6,200 nucleotides of DNA from Desulfatitalea sp. (GTDB taxonomy: Bacteria; Desulfobacterota; Desulfobacteria; Desulfobacterales; Desulfosarcinaceae): the NCBI GenBank assembly GCA_013041835.1, contig JABDRH010000439.1, positions 1-6,200 of the forward strand, in the 5' to 3' direction. Of this stretch, positions 1 to 6,053 are shown in pieces; positions within the stretch are counted from its first letter, which is position 1; every line of letters begins with the position of its first letter. The position numbers were made by a program, and so were the translations under genes. The notes beneath the pieces were generated by a model. The model was given only the letters and a program-made list of their open reading frames with translations. It had not been told where the DNA came from and did no database searches.

Positions 1-178
1 GTTCAGCACAGGGCAAAAGCGGCGTCTGACCCATGGGGCGTCCCAGGTATGGGGCCACCTTGCGAAACGGCACCAGCCTTGTTGCCAAACGAGAGACGCC
101 AAGCCAGCCGAGTGCGGCGAAAAACAAACGCCGTTCCGCGGCGGGGCGACGGATAAAATTGGCCAACCGGTCCATCAT
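1..178 (-). CDS. Lasso peptide biosynthesis B2-like protein (transglutaminase-like), N-terminal part
   Basis: Only the first 59 codons lie in the window; the gene continues past the left edge. The start at 178 overlaps the stop of the ABC exporter gene as ATGA. A second ATG follows immediately at 175, and a GGATGG a few bases upstream can serve as ribosome binding site. The visible protein has a basic opening (RRPAAERR, residues 10-17), then a hydrophobic Leu/Ala stretch (about 18-37) ending in VPFRKVAPYLGR (36-47). That pattern is the usual N-terminal region of stand-alone B2 proteins of the Transglut_core3 family (PF13471), related to the protease half of McjB. Family members are Cys-His-Asp leader peptidases that cut the precursor peptide. 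The catalytic residues lie outside the window, so activity cannot be judged. The family is also found in clusters with no proven lasso product. No RRE/B1 domain precedes it, so a separate leader-binding protein would be expected. Confidence 0.72.
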   Translation of the reverse strand, partial: MMDRLANFIRRPAAERRLFFAALGWLGVSRLATRLVPFRKVAPYLGRPMGQTPLLPCAE

Positions 179-1887
179 GATCCATCCAGTTGAATGACCC
201 GGGCCGCATTCCGGATCGTGGAAAGACGATGGGTGAAGATTAAAATCGTCCGGTCGCCCCGCATCTTTTCAATGGCGGCCATGATCCCTTGTTCGTTTTC
301 CGTGTCCAGGGAACTGGTGGCCTCATCGAAGATCAGCAGTCGTGGTTTTTTGAGCAGGGCCCGGGCAAGGGCGATCCGCTGACGTTCACCGCCGGAAAGT
401 TTCTTTCCTCTTTCGCCGATAACCGTATCCAGGCCTTTGGGCATTCTTTCGATAAACGCCAGGGCCGATGCCTGCACCAAGGCTTCTTCCATCTGCGCTT
501 GGGTCGCATCGGATTTGACCAGCTCAAGGTTGGCCCGAACAGTGTCGTGAAACAAAAAGGTATCCTGGGGGACGTAACTTACCATCTTTCGCCATTGATG
601 TATCATGTCCGGCGTCAGGGGAACGCCATCGATGCGTATCTGGCCCTCGCTGGGCCATACAAGCCCCATCAGCAGGTCGGCCAGGGTGCTTTTCCCGGCA
701 CCGGAAGGGCCTGTTACCGCTGTGATCTCGTTTGCCGGAATCTGCATATTCAGGTGTTGAAACGTAAACCTGTCGTTGGTGCCGGGATAGATGAATCCCA
801 CGTCGGTCAGTCGAATTTCCTTTTCCAGGGAAGGTGTGTCTGCGCCGTTTCCGTTTCCGGGAAATTGCTCCTGCGCCTGTTGGCATTCGGTTATCATTTC
901 ATTGAGATGTAAAAACGATGGAAGCGCGTTGATAATGTGCTGGAAATGCTGATGCAGGGTTGATACCCGAGGCAGGATGCGGGAAAAGAGAAAGACCAAG
1001 AGCAAAATCTCCACCAGGGGCGTGTTCAGAGCCGTCACGGCCAAGTACAACAACCCACCGATGAAGGTGACCGCTCCGATCTCGTTGACCATGCGGGATT
1101 TTGCGCGGACCTTGTGAAACCCGACAATTTCCCGCATCCAGGCAAGATTCGACGCCGCAAACTTGCGGATAAACACATGGCTTGCCGAAAAGCTCTTGAT
1201 CTCTTTCATACCATTGAGGTGTTCGCTGATGGTGCGGGAAACGGCTTGCGTGTGCTCCCGGTAACGAATGCCCAGGCGCAGCGCTTTTTTATTCAGAGGG
1301 TTGAGCATCAACATAAGGGCGATCGCACACACCAATGTAATGGCCGCCATGACCGGAGACAGAAGGAAAGCGGTCAGCAAATAGGCGAAAACCAAAATAC
1401 CCGAACCGGCCAGATCCAGAACCAGATGCGTTGCCAAGCCGACGCTCTGAATTTCGGTTGTCAAGGCATGAATGAAATCGGGGCTTTTGGAACGGACAAA
1501 AAACAGCCATTCAGCCCGGCTCATTGCCTCATACAAGGTGGTGCGCAGGTGTCTGGTGACCGTCTCCTGGATTTTGCCTGCCAGGGTGCTCTGGTAGTAT
1601 CCGATAAAACTGTTCAGGCTTACCAGCAGAATATAGAGTATAATAACGGCGACAAGGTTCAGGGAGATCTCCAAATGATCAAAAACCTTCAATACCTTTG
1701 AAGGCATCCCGGGTTGGCTGCCGGAATCGATCAGCCCGGCGATATGCAGCAGCGGAACGATCAGCAAGATGCCGACCCCCTGGGTCAACCCTCTGAAAAC
1801 AAAGAGCCCCAGGGCCAAAAACACTTGGGGCCCGCATATGTTGAATAGTGTTTTCAGGTAAATTCGGACCATCGCCAAGCTGTTCAT
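175..1887 (-). CDS. Type I ABC exporter, permease fused to ATPase (McjD/MsbA-like)
   Basis: This 570-residue half-transporter would act as a homodimer in the inner membrane and export a substrate using ATP. Hydrophobic segments lie at about residues 22-50, 74-95, 158-197 and 270-305, giving the usual six-helix domain. The ATPase domain has all motifs intact: Walker A GPSGAGKST (393-401), Q-loop Gln441 in VPQD, signature LSGGE (497-501), Walker B LLIFDE (517-522), D-loop SSLD (525-528) and switch His553 in FTHR. There is no N-terminal C39 peptidase domain, so any leader cleavage must be done by another protein, which fits the B2 gene that follows. The start overlaps the upstream nucleotidyltransferase stop (ATGA, 1887-1884) and the stop overlaps the B2 start (178-175). 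The start has no strong ribosome binding site, consistent with translational coupling. The protein ends early, at VIQLDGS about 17 residues after the switch His. Context suggests a modified peptide or a surface glycan/lipid-type substrate; the substrate is not determined by sequence. Confidence 0.9.
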   Translation of the reverse strand: MNSLAMVRIYLKTLFNICGPQVFLALGLFVFRGLTQGVGILLIVPLLHIAGLIDSGSQPGMPSKVLKVFDHLEISLNLVAVIILYILLVSLNSFIGYYQSTLAGKIQETVTRHLRTTLYEAMSRAEWLFFVRSKSPDFIHALTTEIQSVGLATHLVLDLAGSGILVFAYLLTAFLLSPVMAAITLVCAIALMLMLNPLNKKALRLGIRYREHTQAVSRTISEHLNGMKEIKSFSASHVFIRKFAASNLAWMREIVGFHKVRAKSRMVNEIGAVTFIGGLLYLAVTALNTPLVEILLLVFLFSRILPRVSTLHQHFQHIINALPSFLHLNEMITECQQAQEQFPGNGNGADTPSLEKEIRLTDVGFIYPGTNDRFTFQHLNMQIPANEITAVTGPSGAGKSTLADLLMGLVWPSEGQIRIDGVPLTPDMIHQWRKMVSYVPQDTFLFHDTVRANLELVKSDATQAQMEEALVQASALAFIERMPKGLDTVIGERGKKLSGGERQRIALARALLKKPRLLIFDEATSSLDTENEQGIMAAIEKMRGDRTILIFTHRLSTIRNAARVIQLDGS

Positions 1888-3155
1888 TTGATTGCCGGAA
1901 AATGTTTATTGCCGGTTTTAGGCTTCAATCTTCTGCGACACCACAAAGCCGGCCGCAGAAAATAATAGAGAAAAAACAAAGACTCCGGAAGCGCAAGGGT
2001 GTCCCAGTCAACCGGTTTTGGGAGAAAATGGTTCAAGATATACCGCATCTGAGAAATGAAGTGCCGGTGAAATGCAAAGCTGTTTAATTTTTTGATGACA
2101 AATCCCTTTCCCATCCGTGCTCTGCCCGCCCCCCATGTCTCCGGTCCGTTGATTAAAAGCAAAGAGGGCTTTAAAATGCCTTTCAGCGTTCGTCGACGCC
2201 CCGTCGTCGGCAGAAGGCATTCAACGGAAGCGGGCAGCGGGATATCCAGCAGGCAATGCGCCAGGAGAATGCCCGGCAGCAGCAAATGAAATAGGTCACC
2301 TTGTTTTGCATTTATGACGATGCGCTCCCATGCATCGGACCTTGTCGACCGGAGCTGCAAGGCGAAGTCCATCAGCCAGCGGAGTCTGAACCAGCCATGT
2401 ACAAACCCATGAAAAGCCAAATACAGCAGGTTGTCCACGCTTTCCGGATGGCAAACCGATGTGCTGCCGATCGATGTTGCTTGGCAACGCGGGCGATCAA
2501 ATGGCGAGCCATTGTAGTCAAAATAACAATGCTCATGGAATCTCCAATGCAATTCAATAACGACTGCCTTGTCCGTTGCCTGATATTCCAAATGATGCGC
2601 TGTGTTAAAAAAATAGCGTTTCATCTGTGATATGGAAAGACCGTTGGTGGCCTTCTTTAACCGATATCCGGTTTGAAGCATCACCTGGTTGGCCTTTTCC
2701 AGATCATCCGGGGCGATCAGCAAATCAAGATCCTTGGCCGGCCTCAACGCGGCATCGCCATATAACAAATGACTCAAAACAGGCCCCTTCAAGGCAACCA
2801 CCGGTATGGAAGCTTTTTGCAGCAGATCGACGATTCGCCCCAATTCGGCCGTCAGGGCCATCATCCGGAAAACATTGTCCCGGCGGGCGGCATTCAACTG
2901 TTCCATGACACGGTCAGGCACGGCAAGGCTCGATTGTCTCCCCAGCACCTGGTGAATCAGCGGAAAAACGCGATGCCGCATGGACAGAGATAGGACTGTT
3001 TCCCAATGTATCTGCATTCCGGTGAAAGCTTCCAATTCAGCATGCTGCTTTTTTTGCCAGCACCTCAAACAGGCAAGCAAAAGCCTCAGTTCAAGGGGCC
3101 ACACCCCGGTTTTCCGGTTCAGCCAATTTATGGTTGATTGAATCATCTGGACCAT
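1884..3155 (-). CDS. Nucleotidyltransferase family protein (PF14907-like, NTP_transf_5)
   Basis: This 423-residue protein is probably cytoplasmic. It has the hallmarks of the uncharacterised nucleotidyltransferases often seen in RiPP and lasso clusters: ALKGPVL (121-127), then LYGDAALRPAKDLDLL (131-146) with Arg138 and the likely metal-binding pair Asp142/Asp144, and ELHWRF (201-206) where Glu201 may be the third carboxylate. A downstream HGFVHGWFRLRWLMDF block (249-264) is also typical of the family. The intact carboxylates argue for an active enzyme. In some lasso clusters related proteins are reported to act after a kinase on the peptide tail; no kinase is visible here, so the substrate is unknown. 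The start at 3155 is bounded by two in-frame TGA codons at 3170-3165. An alternative ATG lies three codons in, and neither has a clear ribosome binding site. It is the first gene of the operon, with its stop overlapping the exporter start. Confidence 0.82.
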   Translation of the reverse strand: MVQMIQSTINWLNRKTGVWPLELRLLLACLRCWQKKQHAELEAFTGMQIHWETVLSLSMRHRVFPLIHQVLGRQSSLAVPDRVMEQLNAARRDNVFRMMALTAELGRIVDLLQKASIPVVALKGPVLSHLLYGDAALRPAKDLDLLIAPDDLEKANQVMLQTGYRLKKATNGLSISQMKRYFFNTAHHLEYQATDKAVVIELHWRFHEHCYFDYNGSPFDRPRCQATSIGSTSVCHPESVDNLLYLAFHGFVHGWFRLRWLMDFALQLRSTRSDAWERIVINAKQGDLFHLLLPGILLAHCLLDIPLPASVECLLPTTGRRRTLKGILKPSLLLINGPETWGAGRARMGKGFVIKKLNSFAFHRHFISQMRYILNHFLPKPVDWDTLALPESLFFLYYFLRPALWCRRRLKPKTGNKHFPAIK

Positions 3156-3174
3156 TATGTGTAATCATCAAAAA

Positions 3175-3295
3175 ATCGGGCCTCGGATTGCGATTTCGTA
3201 GTCGGAGAAGGCCATCCTTCGGTGGGGCGTGTGCAAGGCGCGGCAGCGCATGGAAGTTCGGTATCAAGCCCGCTATCAGCTTATCGCTTGGAGGG
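3175..3295. repeat. GC-rich block with clustered short inverted repeats, possible dispersed repeat or structured leader
   Basis: The block stands out from the AT-rich remainder of the intergenic region. It contains GAAGG-CCAT-CCTTC (3207-3220), GCGC-GGCA-GCGC (3238-3249) and CAAGC/GCTTG arms (3265-3269 and 3286-3290). Several reading frames stay open through it on both strands. It lies directly upstream of the nucleotidyltransferase start and would be in the 5' untranslated region of that operon's transcript. A dispersed intergenic repeat (REP or MITE-like) and a folded mRNA leader are both possible. The stems are only four or five pairs long and there is only one copy in the window, so the call is weak. 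Confidence 0.28.
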
Positions 3296-3392
3296 ATGTT
3301 TTTGCAAACATTTTCTGTATCCCGGCCTCATCATCCCTTAGCCATTAATAATACACATAAAACATATATTTTCGATACGGGCAGAATATTTA

Positions 3393-3422
3393 TTGACAGC
3401 TTTTTGCAAGTTCGCATATGCT
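3393..3422 (+). promoter_or_regulatory. Candidate sigma70 promoter for the DUF6916/collar operon
   Basis: A perfect -35 box TTGACA (3393-3398) is followed after 18 bases by TATGCT (3417-3422), which matches four of six positions of the -10 consensus. Transcription would start near 3430 and leave an untranslated leader of roughly 220 bases before the GTG start at 3653. A short inverted repeat, GCAAG-N10-CTTGC (3406-3425), overlaps the -10 box and could be a regulator site, but arms of five bases are near chance level. A second, weaker -10-like GATAAT lies closer to the gene at 3583-3588 without a good -35 partner. Confidence 0.42.
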
Positions 3423-3652
3423 TGCTTAGAAATTTTGCTTCCGCCTTTCAAGCCGATAGTGGACTGCGAACCTGCTCGAGGATAAACACAGAAAAGATCA
3501 TATCCGTACAAGGCCGCACACCACCACCGTTCGTTGGATTTCTCCTCCCCCCTCACGCGCTTTATTCATTGTTTCAGTTGCTGATAATCGAAACAGCATG
3601 CGATTCATTATTCGTATCATTTTTTCTTAACCTTTAATTGAAGGAGTTAATA

Positions 3653-3985
3653 GTGGAAAAATCTGATTTCATGGACAAACTCGGCACCAAGATCGAGTTC
3701 CGAACCGGAGACAAATCAACTTCCCTTGAATTAATTGAAATCAAAGATTTGAAACCGCTTTCGGAAGAAGCCCGCACCGAGCTCAATAGTCGATCCCATA
3801 TGGTCAACGCCGGTATCAAGGTCCGGAAGAATCCTTTTTCTCTTATATTCCTGGGCCCCGCAAATAACACGCTGCCGGCGACGACTTACCAGGCAACATG
3901 CGGCGGACTTGGAGAACTTGAATTGTTCATCAGCGCATACTATTCAGATCCGAAAGGAATCTACTACCATGCAACCTTTTCATAA
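3653..3985 (+). CDS. DUF6916 family protein
   Basis: A small protein of 110 residues and unknown function. The start is the GTG at 3653, because AAGGAG (3641-3646) sits six bases upstream; the in-frame TTG at 3638 would place that site inside the gene. The sequence fits the DUF6916 pattern: an N-terminal part with FMDKLGTKIEF, a central stretch rich in charged residues, then FSLIFLGP, LPATTYQ, a LGELELFI strand and a C-terminal GIYYHATF. It has no signal peptide or membrane segment and reads as a small beta-rich domain. It is the first gene of the collar operon, 15 bases before the first collar gene. Genes of this family are commonly found next to MdpB-like tail-collar genes, which supports the call. 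A structural or assembly partner role for the collar proteins is inference from that linkage. Confidence 0.7.
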   Translation: MEKSDFMDKLGTKIEFRTGDKSTSLELIEIKDLKPLSEEARTELNSRSHMVNAGIKVRKNPFSLIFLGPANNTLPATTYQATCGGLGELELFISAYYSDPKGIYYHATFS

Positions 3986-4000
3986 CAATGAGGTGAAATT

Positions 4001-4591
4001 ATGCCGGCAGATCCATACTATGGAGAAATTTGCATTTATCCGTATCCGTTTGCGCCCGAATACTGGGCGTTGTGTGAAGGTCAGCTTCTCAGCGTTTCTC
4101 AACATACAGCCCTGTTTTCGCTTCTTGGAACCGCTTTTGGCGGAAACGGCGTCTCAACATTCGGGTTGCCCGACTTAAGAGGTCGCTTTGTCCTTGGAGA
4201 AGGGACAGGCCCCGGGTTATCAACTAACTATCTCGGTCAAATGGGAGGAAGAGAAGAAATTATTCTCTCAACACATAACCTTCCCAGTCATTCCCACACC
4301 ATCGCCGCAGAATGCTCTGCCGAACTTGGCGCCACTCAGGACGTTGGGACAACCGCCACGCCGGGACCGAATTGTGTACTGGCCCAAGAAGAGGACACGA
4401 CGGGCGGTGTTCACCCCGTCAATCTTTACGCTGATGCCGCTCAAGAGAATACAGCATTGGGTGGGGTCGGCATAACCGCCACCGCCGCCTGTCACCCAAC
4501 CGGCAGCGACCGAAGCACTGATATTCGAAATCCATATATGGCGTTAAAGTACTGTATCGCCATTATCGGCACTTACCCGCAAAGAAACTGA
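4001..4591 (+). CDS. Phage tail collar domain protein, microcystin-dependent (MdpB-like), copy 1
   Basis: This 196-residue protein opens with the tail collar domain (PF07484): GEICIYPYPFAPEYWALCEGQLL from residue 8, then SLLGTAFGG (40-48) and the signature STFGLPDLRGR (52-62). A HSH pair at 97-99 follows LP, as in other collar proteins; HxH motifs in T4-type fibres bind metal. The C-terminal part (about 100-196) contains GVHPV (136-140) and ends with IRNPYMALKYCIAIIGTYP. The gene has AGGTGA (3991-3996) just before the start and follows the DUF6916 gene by 15 bases. It has no signal peptide. No capsid, tail tube, baseplate or lysis genes are in the window, so this belongs to the stand-alone bacterial collar family (COG4675), whose function is unsettled. 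Cysteines at 25, 105, 164 and 185 are shared with copy 2. Confidence 0.88.
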   Translation: MPADPYYGEICIYPYPFAPEYWALCEGQLLSVSQHTALFSLLGTAFGGNGVSTFGLPDLRGRFVLGEGTGPGLSTNYLGQMGGREEIILSTHNLPSHSHTIAAECSAELGATQDVGTTATPGPNCVLAQEEDTTGGVHPVNLYADAAQENTALGGVGITATAACHPTGSDRSTDIRNPYMALKYCIAIIGTYPQRN

Positions 4592-4628
4592 TTAACCCGA
4601 AATTAACTTTTTCATAGGAGATGAAATT

Positions 4629-5219
4629 ATGCCAACAGATCCTTTTATCGGTGAAATAGCAGTTTACCCGTATAATTTTGCGCCGAAACATTGGGCTTAT
4701 TGCGACGGCACCCTGCTTCCCATTGCTCAAAATACAAGTTTGTTTTCGCTTCTGGGAGATACTTTCGGAGGAGATGGCCGTTCAACGTTTGGCCTGCCCG
4801 ACCTGCGGGGACGTGTGGTGGTCGGTGAAGGAACGGGCCACGGCCTGACCCCTATGTATCGCGGCGAGGCGGCCGGGGCTGAACAAGAAATCTTAACAAC
4901 ATCGCAAATGCCGGCGCACAACCATACCATTACCGTCCAATGCACGGCGACCCTGGGCGCCACATCGGAATACGGATCAACAGCAATTCCAGGGCCTGAT
5001 AAAATACTGGCCCAGGACCAAGACACAACACAAGGGGTACACCCCGTAATGGCCTATGCTGAATCCAACAAACAGAATACGACGTTGGGGGGAATCGGTG
5101 CATCGGCGGCAGCGTCTTGCCAAGATACGGGCGCAAATCAGCCCTTTCCCATCAGAAATCCGTATCTTGTACTTTCATACTGTATCGCTCTGGTGGGGGT
5201 TTACCCAAGTCGGAGTTGA
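4629..5219 (+). CDS. Phage tail collar domain protein, microcystin-dependent (MdpB-like), copy 2
   Basis: A second 196-residue collar protein, aligning with copy 1 over its whole length without gaps. A hand count gives about 112 of 196 identical residues (57%). The core signature STFGLPDLRGR (52-62) is identical. The N-terminal FAP-WA-C-G-LL pattern, HNH at 97-99, GVHPV (136-140) and IRNPYLVLSYCIALVGVYP at the end are also present. AGGAG (4616-4620) lies eight bases before the ATG, and the gap to copy 1 is 37 bases, so the two are probably co-transcribed. Equal length with heavy divergence suggests an old duplication kept for distinct roles, for example as subunits of a mixed assembly; that is inference. 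There is no clear terminator after the gene. Confidence 0.88.
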   Translation: MPTDPFIGEIAVYPYNFAPKHWAYCDGTLLPIAQNTSLFSLLGDTFGGDGRSTFGLPDLRGRVVVGEGTGHGLTPMYRGEAAGAEQEILTTSQMPAHNHTITVQCTATLGATSEYGSTAIPGPDKILAQDQDTTQGVHPVMAYAESNKQNTTLGGIGASAAASCQDTGANQPFPIRNPYLVLSYCIALVGVYPSRS

Positions 5220-5348
5220 TAAACACAATCTATCACGTTCCATACCTGCAAGGAGCGACTCCCGATGTTGGGGGCTATCTGTTTTCGGCCACCTTTTTCA
5301 GGCAACATTGGAATAGGGCATTATGCTTTTACAGAAATCGCCTAAAAG
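5220..5348. other. Convergent intergenic gap without a clear terminator
   Basis: The collar operon and bamD end facing each other across 129 bases. A CTCCC/GGGGG pairing at about 5258-5274 could form a small stem, but it is not followed by a run of T on either strand, so I do not call a terminator. The short ORF described at 5265-5345 fills most of the gap. Confidence 0.5.
5265..5345 (+). pseudogene. Short ORF, possible broken start of a third collar gene
   Basis: A 26-codon ORF begins with ATG nine bases after AGGAG (5251-5255), a better ribosome site than chance would often give, and sits 45 bases after copy 2 on the same strand. Its opening MLGAIC and later FSGNIGIGHYAF resemble the start of collar proteins of this type, which often read like F-A-G-N-F-A-P-x-G-W-A-x-C. 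In the next frame the same bases give ALC and then L-x-A-I, which would continue the collar pattern after a small deletion or frameshift. These proteins often occur in sets of three, so a decayed third copy is reasonable. The match is short and made by eye, and an unrelated small peptide or chance ORF remains possible. Confidence 0.27.
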
Positions 5349-6029
5349 CTATTTGGAATCACCCATGGTATCGACCGGGCGATAGGCTTCGCATTCGGCG
5401 ATGTAGTGCAGGGCTTTGTAGTGATAGCCGCCCACGTCGGGATAGTCGTTGACTACGGAAAGAAATCGGTGCAAGGCGGCTCTGTAAAGCCGCTGTTTAT
5501 AATAGAAGCGGCCAACATAGTATTCATGGCCGGCCAGGCTCTGGTAGCAGGTTAGCTGATGTGCCCTGGCCTTTTGGGTGTATGGGTCATCGGGGTACTC
5601 GCGACCGAGCCGTTCAAACACCTCTACCGCCTTTAGCGTGGCGGACTGTTCCCGGTCGACGGTGCCGATTTGATCGAAATAGCATCGCCCGATCTGATAA
5701 ATCACGTATGGCGCTGACGCGTTGCGCGGGTGAAGCCGTTCAAACTCTTCGTAAGCAATCACCGCATCGGGGTACTCTTTCAGATAATAGTGGCTGTCGG
5801 CGATTTTTAATTCCGCCAAGACGGCATGTTTACTGAAAGGATACCAATCCTTGAGTTGACGGAATGATTCCAAGGCAAGTTTATAATCACCGTCGTCGTA
5901 TAACGCCATGCCCTCTTCGATTAGCTGCTGGGCGGTTTTTTCGGGAGCGTCATTGCCAACCGATGCACAACCGCTATGCAACACGGCACTGATGATCAGC
6001 AGCACAATAAGAGAGGGGCGGAGTTTCAT
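5349..6029 (-). CDS. bamD: Outer membrane protein assembly factor BamD (ComL-like lipoprotein)
   Basis: This 226-residue protein is the lipoprotein component of the BAM complex, which inserts beta-barrel proteins into the outer membrane; it would sit on the periplasmic face. The N-terminus has a short basic start, a hydrophobic stretch (7-17) and a lipobox ending in SGC with Cys21 as lipidated residue. Ala at +2 favours outer-membrane sorting. The rest is built of TPR-like helical repeats (about 35-205), with typical YDDGDYKLALESFRQL (44-59) and further repeats, plus the BamD-like PYVIYQIGRCYFDQI followed by DREQSAT. Length is close to the E. coli protein (245). It starts 24 bases after the thioredoxin stop on the same strand, so the two are likely co-transcribed. 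The ribosome binding site is weak. A general TPR lipoprotein is the alternative, but the BamD pattern is clear. Confidence 0.85.
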   Translation of the reverse strand: MKLRPSLIVLLIISAVLHSGCASVGNDAPEKTAQQLIEEGMALYDDGDYKLALESFRQLKDWYPFSKHAVLAELKIADSHYYLKEYPDAVIAYEEFERLHPRNASAPYVIYQIGRCYFDQIGTVDREQSATLKAVEVFERLGREYPDDPYTQKARAHQLTCYQSLAGHEYYVGRFYYKQRLYRAALHRFLSVVNDYPDVGGYHYKALHYIAECEAYRPVDTMGDSK

Positions 6030-6053
6030 GGCACATTCGATCCGTATCAGGTG

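Larger units (their letters stand above)
3156..3652. other. Divergent intergenic region between two operons
   Basis: These 497 bases hold no protein gene I can support. The left part (about 3175-3295) is GC-rich and contains several short inverted repeats. The right part (about 3300-3652) is AT-rich and has a promoter-like sequence directed at the collar operon. A promoter for the minus-strand operon must lie here too. An AT-rich TATTAT at 3353-3348 could be its -10 box, but no matching -35 box is visible. No lasso-type precursor ORF (leader with Thr near its end, then a core starting with Gly and with Asp/Glu at position 7-9) was found on the minus strand. A plus-strand open frame across the region starts antisense to the nucleotidyltransferase gene, has no ribosome binding site and looks accidental. 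Confidence 0.7.

Noticed and set aside
3..209. Minus-strand 68-residue open frame at the left edge
   Set aside because: It overlaps the B2 gene in another frame, has no ribosome site of its own and no family resemblance. The B2 frame starting at 178 has a clear protein pattern and a coupled start.
289..912. Plus-strand open frame of 207 codons
   Set aside because: It is antisense to the ATPase domain of the exporter, whose motifs are complete. The open frame is a by-product of the codon use of the real gene.
3168..3251. Minus-strand 27-codon ORF upstream of the nucleotidyltransferase gene, considered as a lasso precursor
   Set aside because: It has no ribosome binding site and no Thr-containing leader end followed by a Gly-led core with Asp/Glu at position 7-9. 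It lies inside the GC-rich hairpin block.
3155..3360. MITE with 9-base terminal inverted repeats
   Set aside because: A 9-base inverted pair is expected about once by chance in a region of this size, there is no clear target-site duplication, and only one copy is visible. It is kept only as context for the GC-rich block.
3338..3556. Minus-strand 72-codon ORF in the intergenic region, considered as a precursor or regulator
   Set aside because: There is no convincing ribosome site and no recognisable leader/core or DNA-binding pattern, and it runs antisense over the predicted plus-strand promoter.
3134..3637. Plus-strand open frame of 167 codons through the intergenic region
   Set aside because: It starts antisense within the nucleotidyltransferase gene, lacks a ribosome site, spans a sharp change in composition and contains the predicted promoter.
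3653..5219. Prophage or phage tail-like particle interpretation of the collar genes
   Set aside because: No capsid, tube, sheath, baseplate, integrase or lysis gene is present. Stand-alone collar genes with DUF6916 are a known bacterial arrangement.
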